Positions 1-4,936 of a stretch of 7,118 bases of DNA are shown piece by piece. The notes beneath the pieces were generated by a model. It worked only from the letters and a program-made list of their open reading frames with translations, had not been told where the DNA came from and did not search any database. The DNA is taken from positions 1 through 7,118 of the forward strand of contig DATKKK010000043.1 in the NCBI GenBank assembly GCA_035542975.1, written 5' to 3'. Source of the stretch: DATKKK01 sp035542975. GTDB lineage: Archaea; Thermoproteota; Bathyarchaeia; Bathyarchaeales; Bathycorpusculaceae. A program made the position numbers and the translations under genes. The number at the start of each line of letters is the position of its first letter. Position 1 is the stretch's first letter.

Positions 1-1
1 A

Positions 2-829
2 AAAGCGAAAGTCTTGCCTGCCACCAAAACCCACTTGGAACAGATTTTCACGTTTGGAGCAAGAGCCTTAGTAAACTACGGACTCAGAAAAAACGGGTTT
101 GACCTACTAGCAGGAAACATCTTAAACCTGAATTTCCCATCAAACGTGCACACCATAATTAAAGACGGACAAACGATGACCTACGGCTACAGTTCAGGAA
201 CATACGCCCGGCTGAACCCCATGCTCAACAATGTCAGCCTTCTGCCAAGACAAGAAGACATAGACGCTCTAGGTCCAGAAATCACCAAACGCAATTGGGA
301 AAAAAGATTCGAGCTCGCCTACCATCAGGCGCTCAGTGCAAACGTAACTGCCGCAATCGGCGTCACCCCTGTCATACTAGCTTTCGCACGTTACGTTAAG
401 AAAAAACATGGAAAAAACCCCAAAGAACTGTGGAACATTCACGCTTTGTTCTGCACGAGCGTGCGAAAAATACAGTTCAAGTACGCACCCATCCTCAGAA
501 AACCGTATGGACAAATCCCGATAATTGAGATGTACAGTGCAACAGAAGGCGTTTTCGCTCAACAACTCGACGACTTGCCATACGTAACACCGAACTATGA
601 TGGATACTTCTTTGAAGTTGAAACCAATCATGGAACAAAGATGCTGCATGAGCTTGAACGCGGCGAATGGGGTAGACTTATAGTGTCTTCATGCATGTTT
701 CCACGTTATGACATAGGAGACTTGATCGAATCCGCTGGAAAAAACTATTTTAACGTAATAGGTAGAAACAACACCCTAACGCTTCTTGAACACAAGCTTT
801 ACCGAATCTTCTTCGGATGGTTAACCTAA
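2..829 (+). CDS. GH3-family acyl-adenylating enzyme (partial, 5' end outside window)
   Basis: GH3 proteins belong to the ANL (acyl-adenylate-forming) superfamily; plant members activate carboxylic acids with ATP and join them to amino acids. The frame is open to the left edge. The first codons read KAKVLPATKTH, which matches the end of the P-loop motif (SGTTGKxKxxP) that opens GH3 proteins, so the TTG at 14-16 is an internal Leu codon and not the start. The second nucleotide-binding motif is visible as YSATEG (533-550), and the third as RYDIGD (704-721) followed by the VIGR turn. The protein ends about 20 residues after VIGR, at LEHKLYRIFFGWLT. Plant GH3 enzymes carry a further C-terminal lid domain of roughly 100 residues, so this is either a naturally short form or a truncated one. 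The stop overlaps the stop of the convergent zinc-ribbon gene by 4 bases. The substrate is unknown. Family assignment is fairly secure; acid-amido synthetase activity is inference. Confidence 0.8.
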   Translation, partial: KAKVLPATKTHLEQIFTFGARALVNYGLRKNGFDLLAGNILNLNFPSNVHTIIKDGQTMTYGYSSGTYARLNPMLNNVSLLPRQEDIDALGPEITKRNWEKRFELAYHQALSANVTAAIGVTPVILAFARYVKKKHGKNPKELWNIHALFCTSVRKIQFKYAPILRKPYGQIPIIEMYSATEGVFAQQLDDLPYVTPNYDGYFFEVETNHGTKMLHELERGEWGRLIVSSCMFPRYDIGDLIESAGKNYFNVIGRNNTLTLLEHKLYRIFFGWLT

Positions 830-1218
830 GTTCTCGGGTGCCGCCTGCCAGCCATCAACGAACCGTAGATGGCTCCAACGATGATTATCACGCCAATCAT
901 TACAAAAAAGAGCGCCCAAACCATTCTTGTATCAATCGCACCTGTAATGGCAAGGTACGACGTCAAACCAATGAATATCAAGATTAAGCCGCCTATAAGA
1001 GGACCAAGGAAGGAATAACCACGTTTCTCATGCTTTTCACCCTTCTCACCTTTTTCGCCTTTCTCCTCCTTCTCTGCCTTCTCGTCCCTATAATAAGTCC
1101 GCCTCCTAGTTTCAACAGTAATCGGTTCAGCCTTAAGTGCAGCACCACACTTTGGGCAAAAAGCCATTTCCTCAGTAACTTCGTTACCACACTTCGGACA
1201 ATGCGACAACATTTCCAC
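826..1218 (-). CDS. Zinc-ribbon membrane protein with Glu-Lys-x repeat
   Basis: This is a small protein of about 130 residues with three visible parts. Residues 7-24 form a zinc ribbon with two CPKC knuckles (Cys7, Cys10, Cys21, Cys24). Residues 45-66 are a highly charged linker made of about seven Glu-Lys-x triplets. Residues 69-91 and 98-124 are two hydrophobic helices, the second followed by a basic tail (GRRHPRT). The layout suggests a membrane-anchored protein with a cytosolic zinc-binding head; no enzymatic motif is visible. The start is uncertain: GTG at 1216-1218 gives MEMLSHC, and ATG at 1210-1212 gives MLSHC. An AAGG directly abuts the GTG, and a GGGTGG lies only 3 bases before the ATG, so neither has an ideal Shine-Dalgarno site. 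A TATA box at 1252-1259 predicts a leader of about 12 bases. Zinc-ribbon two-helix proteins of this kind are common in archaea and mostly uncharacterised. Confidence 0.85.
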   Translation of the reverse strand: MEMLSHCPKCGNEVTEEMAFCPKCGAALKAEPITVETRRRTYYRDEKAEKEEKGEKGEKGEKHEKRGYSFLGPLIGGLILIFIGLTSYLAITGAIDTRMVWALFFVMIGVIIIVGAIYGSLMAGRRHPRT

Positions 1219-1251
1219 CCTTACGCAGTGTCTACATATCTCAACATCAAG

Positions 1252-1259
1252 TATTTAAA
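1252..1259 (-). promoter_or_regulatory. TATA box for the zinc-ribbon membrane protein
   Basis: Read on the minus strand this is TTTAAATA, a near-consensus archaeal TATA box. A transcript starting about 26 bases downstream would begin near 1230, leaving a leader of about 12 bases before the GTG start. It lies 30 bases from a second TATA box facing the other way. Confidence 0.6.
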
Positions 1260-1289
1260 ATATGCTTACTTCGTTTGAATTGAGAAATG

Positions 1290-1297
1290 TTATATAC
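1290..1297 (+). promoter_or_regulatory. TATA box for the four-helix membrane protein
   Basis: TTATATAC is a good archaeal TATA box. The expected transcript start is near 1320, about 15 bases before the TTG start at 1335. That leaves room for the GAGGG Shine-Dalgarno site in the leader. Confidence 0.6.
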
Positions 1298-1322
1298 GCA
1301 CAGTCAACTAGAATAGTCTGAG

Positions 1323-1328
1323 TGAGGG
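1323..1328 (+). promoter_or_regulatory. Shine-Dalgarno site deciding a TTG start
   Basis: TGAGGG lies 6 bases before TTG (1335-1337). This spacing is the main reason for accepting the TTG as the true start of the four-helix membrane protein; the next in-frame ATG would fall far inside the protein. Confidence 0.55.
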
Positions 1329-1334
1329 AATAAG

Positions 1335-1841
1335 TTGAACGAAAGCTACAGGCGGTTCTCTCACAGATACCGAGAAAGCTTGCTGAGCGCCGTAAGCGCA
1401 GGGTTCTTTTTCCTCCTAGTTGGAACCATCTTCGTTACGAAACCAGGTCTCGTTGACGGCATACAAAAACTGTTCAGTGCAGACTCCATAAAGTGGAACA
1501 CCACGGTTCCTCACACTGAAATCTTCCTTCCAGCGCCAACGCATCCAGCTGATCATCTAGTAGTCTACCAAGCAGTCGGATTATTCAGTTTAATCTGGGG
1601 TATTTTTGAAATCGCAATGCTAGTGTTGAGATTTTCTTTAGGCTCCCCAACGCGCAAAAAAGCTGAAAACGCAGGAAATATTGTCTTTTGGCTTGGAACA
1701 AGTTACCTAATCAACATTTACCTCAATGAATCGGTCACCATTGAAGCATGGTTCACTTTTTGGGCTGTCATAGTAATGCTTCTCGGCTTCTCGTTAATCA
1801 TCAGAGCAGCCGTTTTAGCAGCCCTAAGATTCGGAACCTAA
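1335..1841 (+). CDS. Four-helix membrane protein of unknown function
   Basis: I do not recognise a family. The 168-residue product has hydrophobic segments at about 16-34, 78-98, 113-130 and 137-163, so four membrane helices are likely. The N-terminus is short and basic (YRRFSHRYR). Between helices 1 and 2 lies a polar loop of about 40 residues with several Pro and Thr residues (34-77), probably on the outer face. A short basic loop (SPTRKKAE) between helices 2 and 3 is probably cytosolic. No cysteines, metal ligands or catalytic motifs stand out, which argues for a structural or transport-accessory role, but this is a guess. The gene starts at TTG with a GAGGG site 6 bases upstream and a TATA box at 1290-1297. 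It is transcribed away from the zinc-ribbon gene across a shared 116-base region and converges on topoisomerase IB with a 40-base gap. Confidence 0.75.
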   Translation: MNESYRRFSHRYRESLLSAVSAGFFFLLVGTIFVTKPGLVDGIQKLFSADSIKWNTTVPHTEIFLPAPTHPADHLVVYQAVGLFSLIWGIFEIAMLVLRFSLGSPTRKKAENAGNIVFWLGTSYLINIYLNESVTIEAWFTFWAVIVMLLGFSLIIRAAVLAALRFGT

Positions 1842-1858
1842 CCAATCGATTCAAAGGA

Positions 1859-1875
1859 TTTCTTTGTTCTTCTTT
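1859..1875 (+). terminator. T-rich stretch, possible archaeal terminator
   Basis: A run with 13 T in 17 bases (TTTCTTTGTTCTTCTTT) begins 18 bases after the stop of the four-helix membrane protein. Archaeal RNA polymerase can terminate on U-rich tracts without a hairpin, and the tract sits in the 40-base gap between convergent genes. No stem is visible before it. Confidence 0.4.
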
Positions 1876-1881
1876 AAAACC

Positions 1882-3483
1882 CTAATGTTTTCCTAAAGCC
1901 CAACTGTACTTCTTTCTCAAAGTCGTAGGATAAAACTTTTCCAAGTTAAAATCTACTTGGACAGCCCATCTGGCATAGACTTGTGGATCAATATAAGATT
2001 TGAGAGACGTACCCAGATTATATTCCTGAGTCTCCCGTGTCAGCTCGATGTCTAATCTGTTCTTCTCTATTCTCTTGAGAAGAGCATCCGTTTTCTTTCC
2101 CTGTTCAGTCTTCTCCTTCAGCTTGATCTCAAGCTCTTTGAGTGCAGCTTCCTTCTTGGCTAGTCTTTCATTGAAATTCGCTGGGATTTTCCGTTTATGA
2201 TTCGCTACTTTTGCAGCTTCCAAATTAGCCATTTTCGCTTCAAACTTTTTCACATGTTCTGCGTCTTCTTTTTTCGCATGCGACTTGTTCAAGTATTCGC
2301 CAACGGTTTCGGTGCATCTCCAAGTTCTAAACACTTTAGCAGTTAACCCTTTCATTACTTCTGAGAGAAATCTGGACACTTTTTTGGAGTCTATTCCTTC
2401 AAAAAGATATTCTTTGCACGTTCTAGAATATTGCCTAATGTTTTCAATCACTACTGACGGTGCCTTTTTCTCGCTTACCCATCTGACTGAGTCTTTGCCT
2501 AAAAAGTCAAAGCGTAAAACGTCGCCTTCTATCTTTATGTGCTCAGGTCTCAAGGTTATGGCGCCTACCGTGTCTGCTTCTTCAGGGTCTTTTTCGTCGC
2601 CGACACGCATGTTCAACTCGAGAAGCAGCCAGCCTACAGTGGCTATTTTTCTTCTCTCATCCTCCCTTGCGCTCAAATTCTTAATAATATGTGCTTCGAT
2701 CTTCGGAATTTCTTTGCCTAGTTTCTCAGCTTTCTTGAACTTTTCTTTTTCTCTATCTTGCTTTAGGAACGCAGAATCGGAGAACCAGACGTACTTGACT
2801 TTTCCAGAAAGCTTGTCTCTCCAACTTGCGATATACATCATTTCTGGTTGCCAAACTACATCTTTCCAGCGCCCGGAAGGAGGATGTTTTGCATCAGAAA
2901 GGTTGAGAATAATGTCCTCCTCTTTCGGTCCTTCTTTCCATTTTCCACGTTTCGGATGATTTCCTCTGCCCGCGAAAATGCATGAAGGCTCTGCAGTCCA
3001 ATTTGCAATCTCTATCTTCTTCCCATCAACTTCTGCATAGCCATAGTGTTCTTTCAGGCTTTCTCTCTTAGCTTTTCTTTCCTGTGCAAGTCTTTTCTTT
3101 TCTTCCTTTGACATGTTTTGCTTGTCTAGTTGCTCTTGCTGGACGTGTTCTCTGATGCTCGAAAAATCTATTTCCATGTCTGTTCTGGGTTTACCGTCAA
3201 TTATCGGGTCTACGTCATCCCTTATGTGTAATCCTTGTAGAAAAGTGAGAGAGGGGTTTTCCTGTCTTAGAGCTTCTATGAAGTCTTCCATGAAATTTCT
3301 GTAAAAAACTCTGTCGGGAGGTGTTGTTTTTGATTGTTCCTTTTTCACCCAGAAAACGGCCATTTGCTCTGTTTTCGAACTTAATTTCACTGGGATTCCT
3401 TGAATTTTGACTGAAAAGCCTTTGTAGTTGTATGAGGGAACATAGATGCCGTTGTGTTTCAGGCTTTTCATGGTGTATTTCAT
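1882..3483 (-). CDS. topIB: DNA topoisomerase IB, eukaryotic type
   Basis: This enzyme relaxes positive and negative supercoils by nicking one strand through a 3'-phosphotyrosine and letting the DNA swivel, without ATP. The 533-residue product aligns by eye with the core of human TOP1. The N-terminal core domain includes FAGRGNHPKRGKWK (170-183) and SGRWKDVVW (203-211). The catalytic domain supplies Arg293 (MRVGDEKD), Lys330 (FDFLGKDSVRW), Arg386 (GLTAKVFRTW), His429 (NHKRKIP) and nucleophile Tyr497 (LGTSLKSYIDP), equivalent to human R488, K532, R590, H632 and Y723. A charged helical linker lies at about 437-485. The long, disordered N-terminal region of the eukaryotic enzyme is absent, as in other archaeal forms. 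The ATG at 3481-3483 is preceded at 7 bases by TGAGGT (3491-3496), so it is preferred over Met5. The gene is probably transcribed alone from a TATA-like site at 3554-3561. Confidence 0.96.
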   Translation of the reverse strand: MKYTMKSLKHNGIYVPSYNYKGFSVKIQGIPVKLSSKTEQMAVFWVKKEQSKTTPPDRVFYRNFMEDFIEALRQENPSLTFLQGLHIRDDVDPIIDGKPRTDMEIDFSSIREHVQQEQLDKQNMSKEEKKRLAQERKAKRESLKEHYGYAEVDGKKIEIANWTAEPSCIFAGRGNHPKRGKWKEGPKEEDIILNLSDAKHPPSGRWKDVVWQPEMMYIASWRDKLSGKVKYVWFSDSAFLKQDREKEKFKKAEKLGKEIPKIEAHIIKNLSAREDERRKIATVGWLLLELNMRVGDEKDPEEADTVGAITLRPEHIKIEGDVLRFDFLGKDSVRWVSEKKAPSVVIENIRQYSRTCKEYLFEGIDSKKVSRFLSEVMKGLTAKVFRTWRCTETVGEYLNKSHAKKEDAEHVKKFEAKMANLEAAKVANHKRKIPANFNERLAKKEAALKELEIKLKEKTEQGKKTDALLKRIEKNRLDIELTRETQEYNLGTSLKSYIDPQVYARWAVQVDFNLEKFYPTTLRKKYSWALGKH

Positions 3484-3490
3484 ATTGTCA

Positions 3491-3496
3491 ACCTCA
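3491..3496 (-). promoter_or_regulatory. Shine-Dalgarno site of topoisomerase IB
   Basis: Read on the minus strand this is TGAGGT, 7 bases before the ATG at 3481-3483. It fixes the start at this ATG and not at the in-frame Met codon four residues later. Confidence 0.6.
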
Positions 3497-3553
3497 ACTG
3501 AACAGGCAACATCAAATTGTTTCTAAACGCGAGTTTTAGCTTGTTATCAAATT

Positions 3554-3561
3554 CATTTAAA
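3554..3561 (-). promoter_or_regulatory. TATA-like element upstream of topoisomerase IB
   Basis: The minus strand reads TTTAAATG, preceded by the purine-rich GAAGCG, which could serve as a TFB recognition element. A start about 26 bases downstream (near 3530) would leave a leader of about 47 bases. It lies in the 104-base gap after the metallopeptidase gene, suggesting topIB has its own promoter and is not simply cotranscribed. Confidence 0.4.
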
Positions 3562-3587
3562 CGCTTCTTTCAATCTAGAATACTTCC

Positions 3588-4004
3588 TTAAAAACTTGTT
3601 CGCTTGGCTTTTCGCTGTTTCTGCAGAGTTCTGTACAGGTTCTCAACGATTGTCGTATCAATGTATCCCTTGTGGGGACGGAAGCCGCCTGCAAATCCGT
3701 GAGGAATGTGAAGAAGCTCGTGTATGATGGTTCGTTCTTTGTCTTCTTCAGACAAGCGATCATATCGTTCTGAGATTACTTCTATGACGTAGGATGGTGG
3801 GAGGTTGAGGGCTTCTTGCCAAATTTTGCCTAAACCATGAATACGAGCGATAGTGCGGCAGGATGTGGAACCCGTGCTTCTAAAACAGAACACGAATTGT
3901 GGGACCACGTGGAAGAAGTCTAGGCAATCCACTATCTCGTTGGCAAGTTTTTTAACATCTGGAGCTTCAGCATATTCGATAGGCATGGCAATCATCACTC
4001 TCAT
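3588..4004 (-). CDS. Putative zinc metallopeptidase (phage-type metallopeptidase family)
   Basis: The product is up to 138 residues. It carries HELLH at 95-99, with Glu96 as the presumed general base and His95 and His99 as zinc ligands. The downstream RPHKGY motif places His111 as the likely third ligand; His102 is an alternative. The preceding segment from GLGKIWQEAL to YVIEVISERYDRLS (57-85), together with HELLHIP, is typical of a small archaeal and phage family named putative phage metallopeptidase in Pfam (PF18894). No signal peptide is seen, so it should act in the cytosol. The biological substrate is not known. The start is ambiguous: ATG at 4002-4004 has no clear Shine-Dalgarno site, whereas ATG at 3984-3986 (MPIEYAEAPDVKK) follows GAGAGTGAT at 7 bases and may be the real start, giving 132 residues. 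It lies 104 bases upstream of topIB on the same strand, and any functional link to it is inference. Confidence 0.82.
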   Translation of the reverse strand: MRVMIAMPIEYAEAPDVKKLANEIVDCLDFFHVVPQFVFCFRSTGSTSCRTIARIHGLGKIWQEALNLPPSYVIEVISERYDRLSEEDKERTIIHELLHIPHGFAGGFRPHKGYIDTTIVENLYRTLQKQRKAKRTSF

Positions 4005-4040
4005 GACACTGATGACTAAACATTCTGGTTATGTTGATGG

Positions 4041-4048
4041 TTAATTAC
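4041..4048 (-). promoter_or_regulatory. Weak TATA-like element upstream of the metallopeptidase
   Basis: The minus strand reads GTAATTAA, preceded by AGAAAA. The spacing predicts a transcript start near 4018, about 14 bases before the first ATG. It deviates from consensus and is offered with low confidence. Confidence 0.28.
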
Positions 4049-4066
4049 TTTTCTGCATGGATGCTT

Positions 4067-4076
4067 AGCGCGCGCT
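4067..4076 (+). repeat. 10-bp perfect palindrome AGCGCGCGCT
   Basis: A GC-only core stands out in an AT-rich intergenic stretch between two divergent genes. It lies about 20 bases upstream of the weak TATA-like element of the metallopeptidase and 122 bases upstream of the small membrane protein start. A dimeric regulator could bind here; no family is implied. Confidence 0.4.
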
Positions 4077-4198
4077 CTATGACCATAGAATAATCGAGAC
4101 TCAATCAAACACAACTCTCGGAAGCAGCTCGCAATAGATTCTTAAGTTGGAAAGCTAGACTATTGAGTGTTACCATAGGTTTGGGAGTGCTCAGTACA

Positions 4199-4417
4199 AT
4201 GGAAAGGAAATTGAACAAGTCCTACTTTGTCCTGTTATATATTGGTTTGGTAACTATAGCGTTTGGAACATGGTTAGTGCTCTTCCAGAATGGCCTAGAC
4301 CTAGCACAATTCAGAAGTGCGGGAGCTCTCGGAGACATATTACTTATTCTGGGAGTGCTGGCTTGTTTTGTTTCTGGAATTCTGATTCAAAGAGAATTGA
4401 AATCCACAGAAAGCTGA
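4199..4417 (+). CDS. Small two-helix membrane protein
   Basis: The 72-residue product starts MERKLNKSY and ends LIQRELKSTES. Two hydrophobic helices are visible at about 9-29 and 45-64, joined by a loop with NGLDLAQFRSAG. Both ends are charged, so a hairpin with both termini in the cytosol is likely. I do not recognise a family, and there are no cysteines or histidines that would suggest metal binding. The chosen ATG follows GGGAGTG (4183-4189) at 9 bases. A TTG at 4163-4165 would add 12 residues (through Val-Thr-Ile-Gly) but has no Shine-Dalgarno site. A weak TTCTTAAG element near 4139-4146 could act as its TATA box. It is transcribed divergently from the metallopeptidase across about 195 bases. 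A T5 tract follows 36 bases after the stop. Confidence 0.6.
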   Translation: MERKLNKSYFVLLYIGLVTIAFGTWLVLFQNGLDLAQFRSAGALGDILLILGVLACFVSGILIQRELKSTES

Positions 4418-4458
4418 AGGTTTTGAAGGAATGCGACAGGATTAAACTCGAACCTTTT
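4417..4458 (+). terminator. Possible terminator after the small membrane protein
   Basis: AAGGTT (4417-4422) can pair with AACCTT (4451-4456), and the second arm runs into TTTTT (4454-4458). The loop is long (28 bases) and the stem short, so the T tract is the more believable signal. Confidence 0.3.
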
Positions 4459-4562
4459 TGGGTATGGGAGCGTGCAAGCTTGCGTTTGAACCTCTTAAAT
4501 GCACATTTGTGATGTAACTGCAGGTCAGAATCCTTGAGCTCCCGCCTGCATAGGGAAAATGC

Positions 4563-4616
4563 GAGTAAAACGTAGTCTTTTCAATCGCAAAAAAGCTATT
4601 TTTACTCACCGATTGA
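4563..4616. repeat. Two interleaved inverted repeats (H-type pseudoknot order)
   Basis: GAGTAAAA (4563-4570) pairs with TTTTACTC (4600-4607), and TCAATCG (4581-4587) pairs with CGATTGA (4610-4616), both perfectly. The arm order is A-B-A'-B', the topology of an H-type pseudoknot, or of two mutually alternative hairpins. The first stem can be extended by TAG/CTA across a small internal loop. Each repeat alone is short enough to occur by chance in AT-rich DNA. Confidence 0.45.
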
Positions 4617-4725
4617 CAGTATCAGGGAGTTTGAAGCTATCTCGGATTATAGAAGTGAGCAGTTGTACAGTAAACATGTGTTCAATTCTTAACCCCCGCA
4701 CAAGGCTTCCACAACGTCCTGAATT

Positions 4726-4750
4726 GAGTTTATTTCGCTGAAATAAGCTC
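4726..4750 (+). repeat. Strong 11-bp stem-loop downstream of tRNA-Leu
   Basis: GAGTTTATTTC (4726-4736), loop GCT, GAAATAAGCTC (4740-4750): ten Watson-Crick pairs plus one position (4729/4747) that is a U-G wobble in plus-strand RNA but an A-C mismatch in minus-strand RNA. The asymmetry favours a plus-strand transcript. A TTTT at 4760-4763 follows, as would fit a terminator. On the minus strand it sits 21 bases past the tRNA 3' end. Confidence 0.55.
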
Positions 4751-4771
4751 GTAACGGACTTTTATTTCAAG

Positions 4772-4856
4772 TGCGGGGGGTGGGATTTGAACCCACGAAC
4801 CCCTGCAGGATAGGCTCCTGAAGCCTACGCCTTTGACCAGGCTCGGCGACCCCCGC
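4772..4856 (-). tRNA. tRNA-Leu, anticodon CAG
   Basis: The minus strand folds into a complete type II tRNA of 85 bases. The acceptor stem is GCGGGGG (4850-4856) paired with CCCCCGC (4773-4779), with discriminator A at 4772. The D arm is GCC/GGC with the GG pair in its loop. The anticodon stem TAGGC/GCCTA encloses the 7-base loop TTCAGGA, giving anticodon CAG (4818-4820), which reads CUG leucine codons. A 14-base variable arm (4797-4810) is typical of leucine tRNAs, and the T arm is GTGGG/CCCAC with loop TTCAAAT. There is no intron, and CCA is not encoded (CTT follows), so the tRNA nucleotidyltransferase must add it. A TATA-like element at 4891-4898 fits an upstream promoter. Confidence 0.97.
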
Positions 4857-4890
4857 ATCTTATTCTTTAACTGAAATGCTACGTGGAAAT

Positions 4891-4898
4891 GTTTAAGA
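4891..4898. promoter_or_regulatory. Nearly symmetric TATA element between tRNA-Leu and rps30e
   Basis: GTTTAAGA on the plus strand reads TCTTAAAC on the minus strand, so the TTTAA core is usable in either direction. Starts about 26 bases away would fall near 4870 for the tRNA (about 14 bases of 5' leader) and near 4920 for rps30e (about 17 bases of leader). No other TATA-like sequence is well placed for either gene. Confidence 0.45.
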
Positions 4899-4924
4899 GT
4901 TACTGTAAACTCTTGCATACAAAC

Positions 4925-4928
4925 GGTG
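4925..4928 (+). promoter_or_regulatory. Short ribosome site deciding the rps30e start
   Basis: GGTG, part of the GGAGGTGAT consensus, ends 8 bases before ATG 4937-4939. It supports the start that gives MPTHGSL, the normal N-terminus of archaeal S30e, over an upstream in-frame ATG at 4883. Confidence 0.4.
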
Positions 4929-4936
4929 CAGTTCAA

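Larger units (their letters stand above)
4418..4771. other. 354-base gene-free stretch with several inverted repeats
   Basis: No open frame here has a ribosome site and recognisable protein features. From left to right it holds a T5 tract (4454-4458), a palindrome GCAAGCTTGC (4474-4483), a TATA-like TCTTAAAT (4493-4500), and TGCAGG/CCTGCA (4519-4524/4545-4550). Then come two interleaved inverted repeats in pseudoknot order (4563-4616), an arm CCCCCGCAC (4693-4701) complementary to the tRNA acceptor 3' strand, and a strong hairpin (4726-4750) followed by T4 (4760-4763). A plus-strand noncoding RNA from about 4525 to 4765 is possible but unproven. Confidence 0.5.

Noticed and set aside
14..16. 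TTG as start codon of the GH3-like gene
   Set aside because: The frame stays open to the left edge and the preceding codons (KAKV) complete a known GH3 motif, so this is an internal leucine.
2285..2959. Long plus-strand open frame inside topoisomerase IB
   Set aside because: It is antisense to a certain gene, its Ser/Phe-rich product has no recognisable features, and it has no promoter or ribosome site.
4009..4037. Possible C/D box guide RNA (CTGATGA and TTGATGG)
   Set aside because: The C box has a C at its first position and there is no D box (CTGA) at a suitable distance downstream.
4163..4198. TTG-started N-terminal extension of the small two-helix membrane protein
   Set aside because: No ribosome site precedes the TTG, while the ATG at 4199 follows GGGAGTG at 9 bases.
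4183..4359. Repeated 9-mer GGGAGTGCT at 4183-4191 and 4351-4359
   Set aside because: Only two copies of 9 bases, one in a leader and one in the coding region, with no flanking similarity; chance is enough.
4559..4741. 60-codon plus-strand open frame in the gene-free stretch
   Set aside because: It lacks a ribosome site, resembles no family I know, and runs through the inverted repeats; it looks like a chance frame.
4883..4936. 18-residue N-terminal extension of S30e
   Set aside because: Archaeal S30e starts at MPTHGSL, and the extension covers the predicted promoter.
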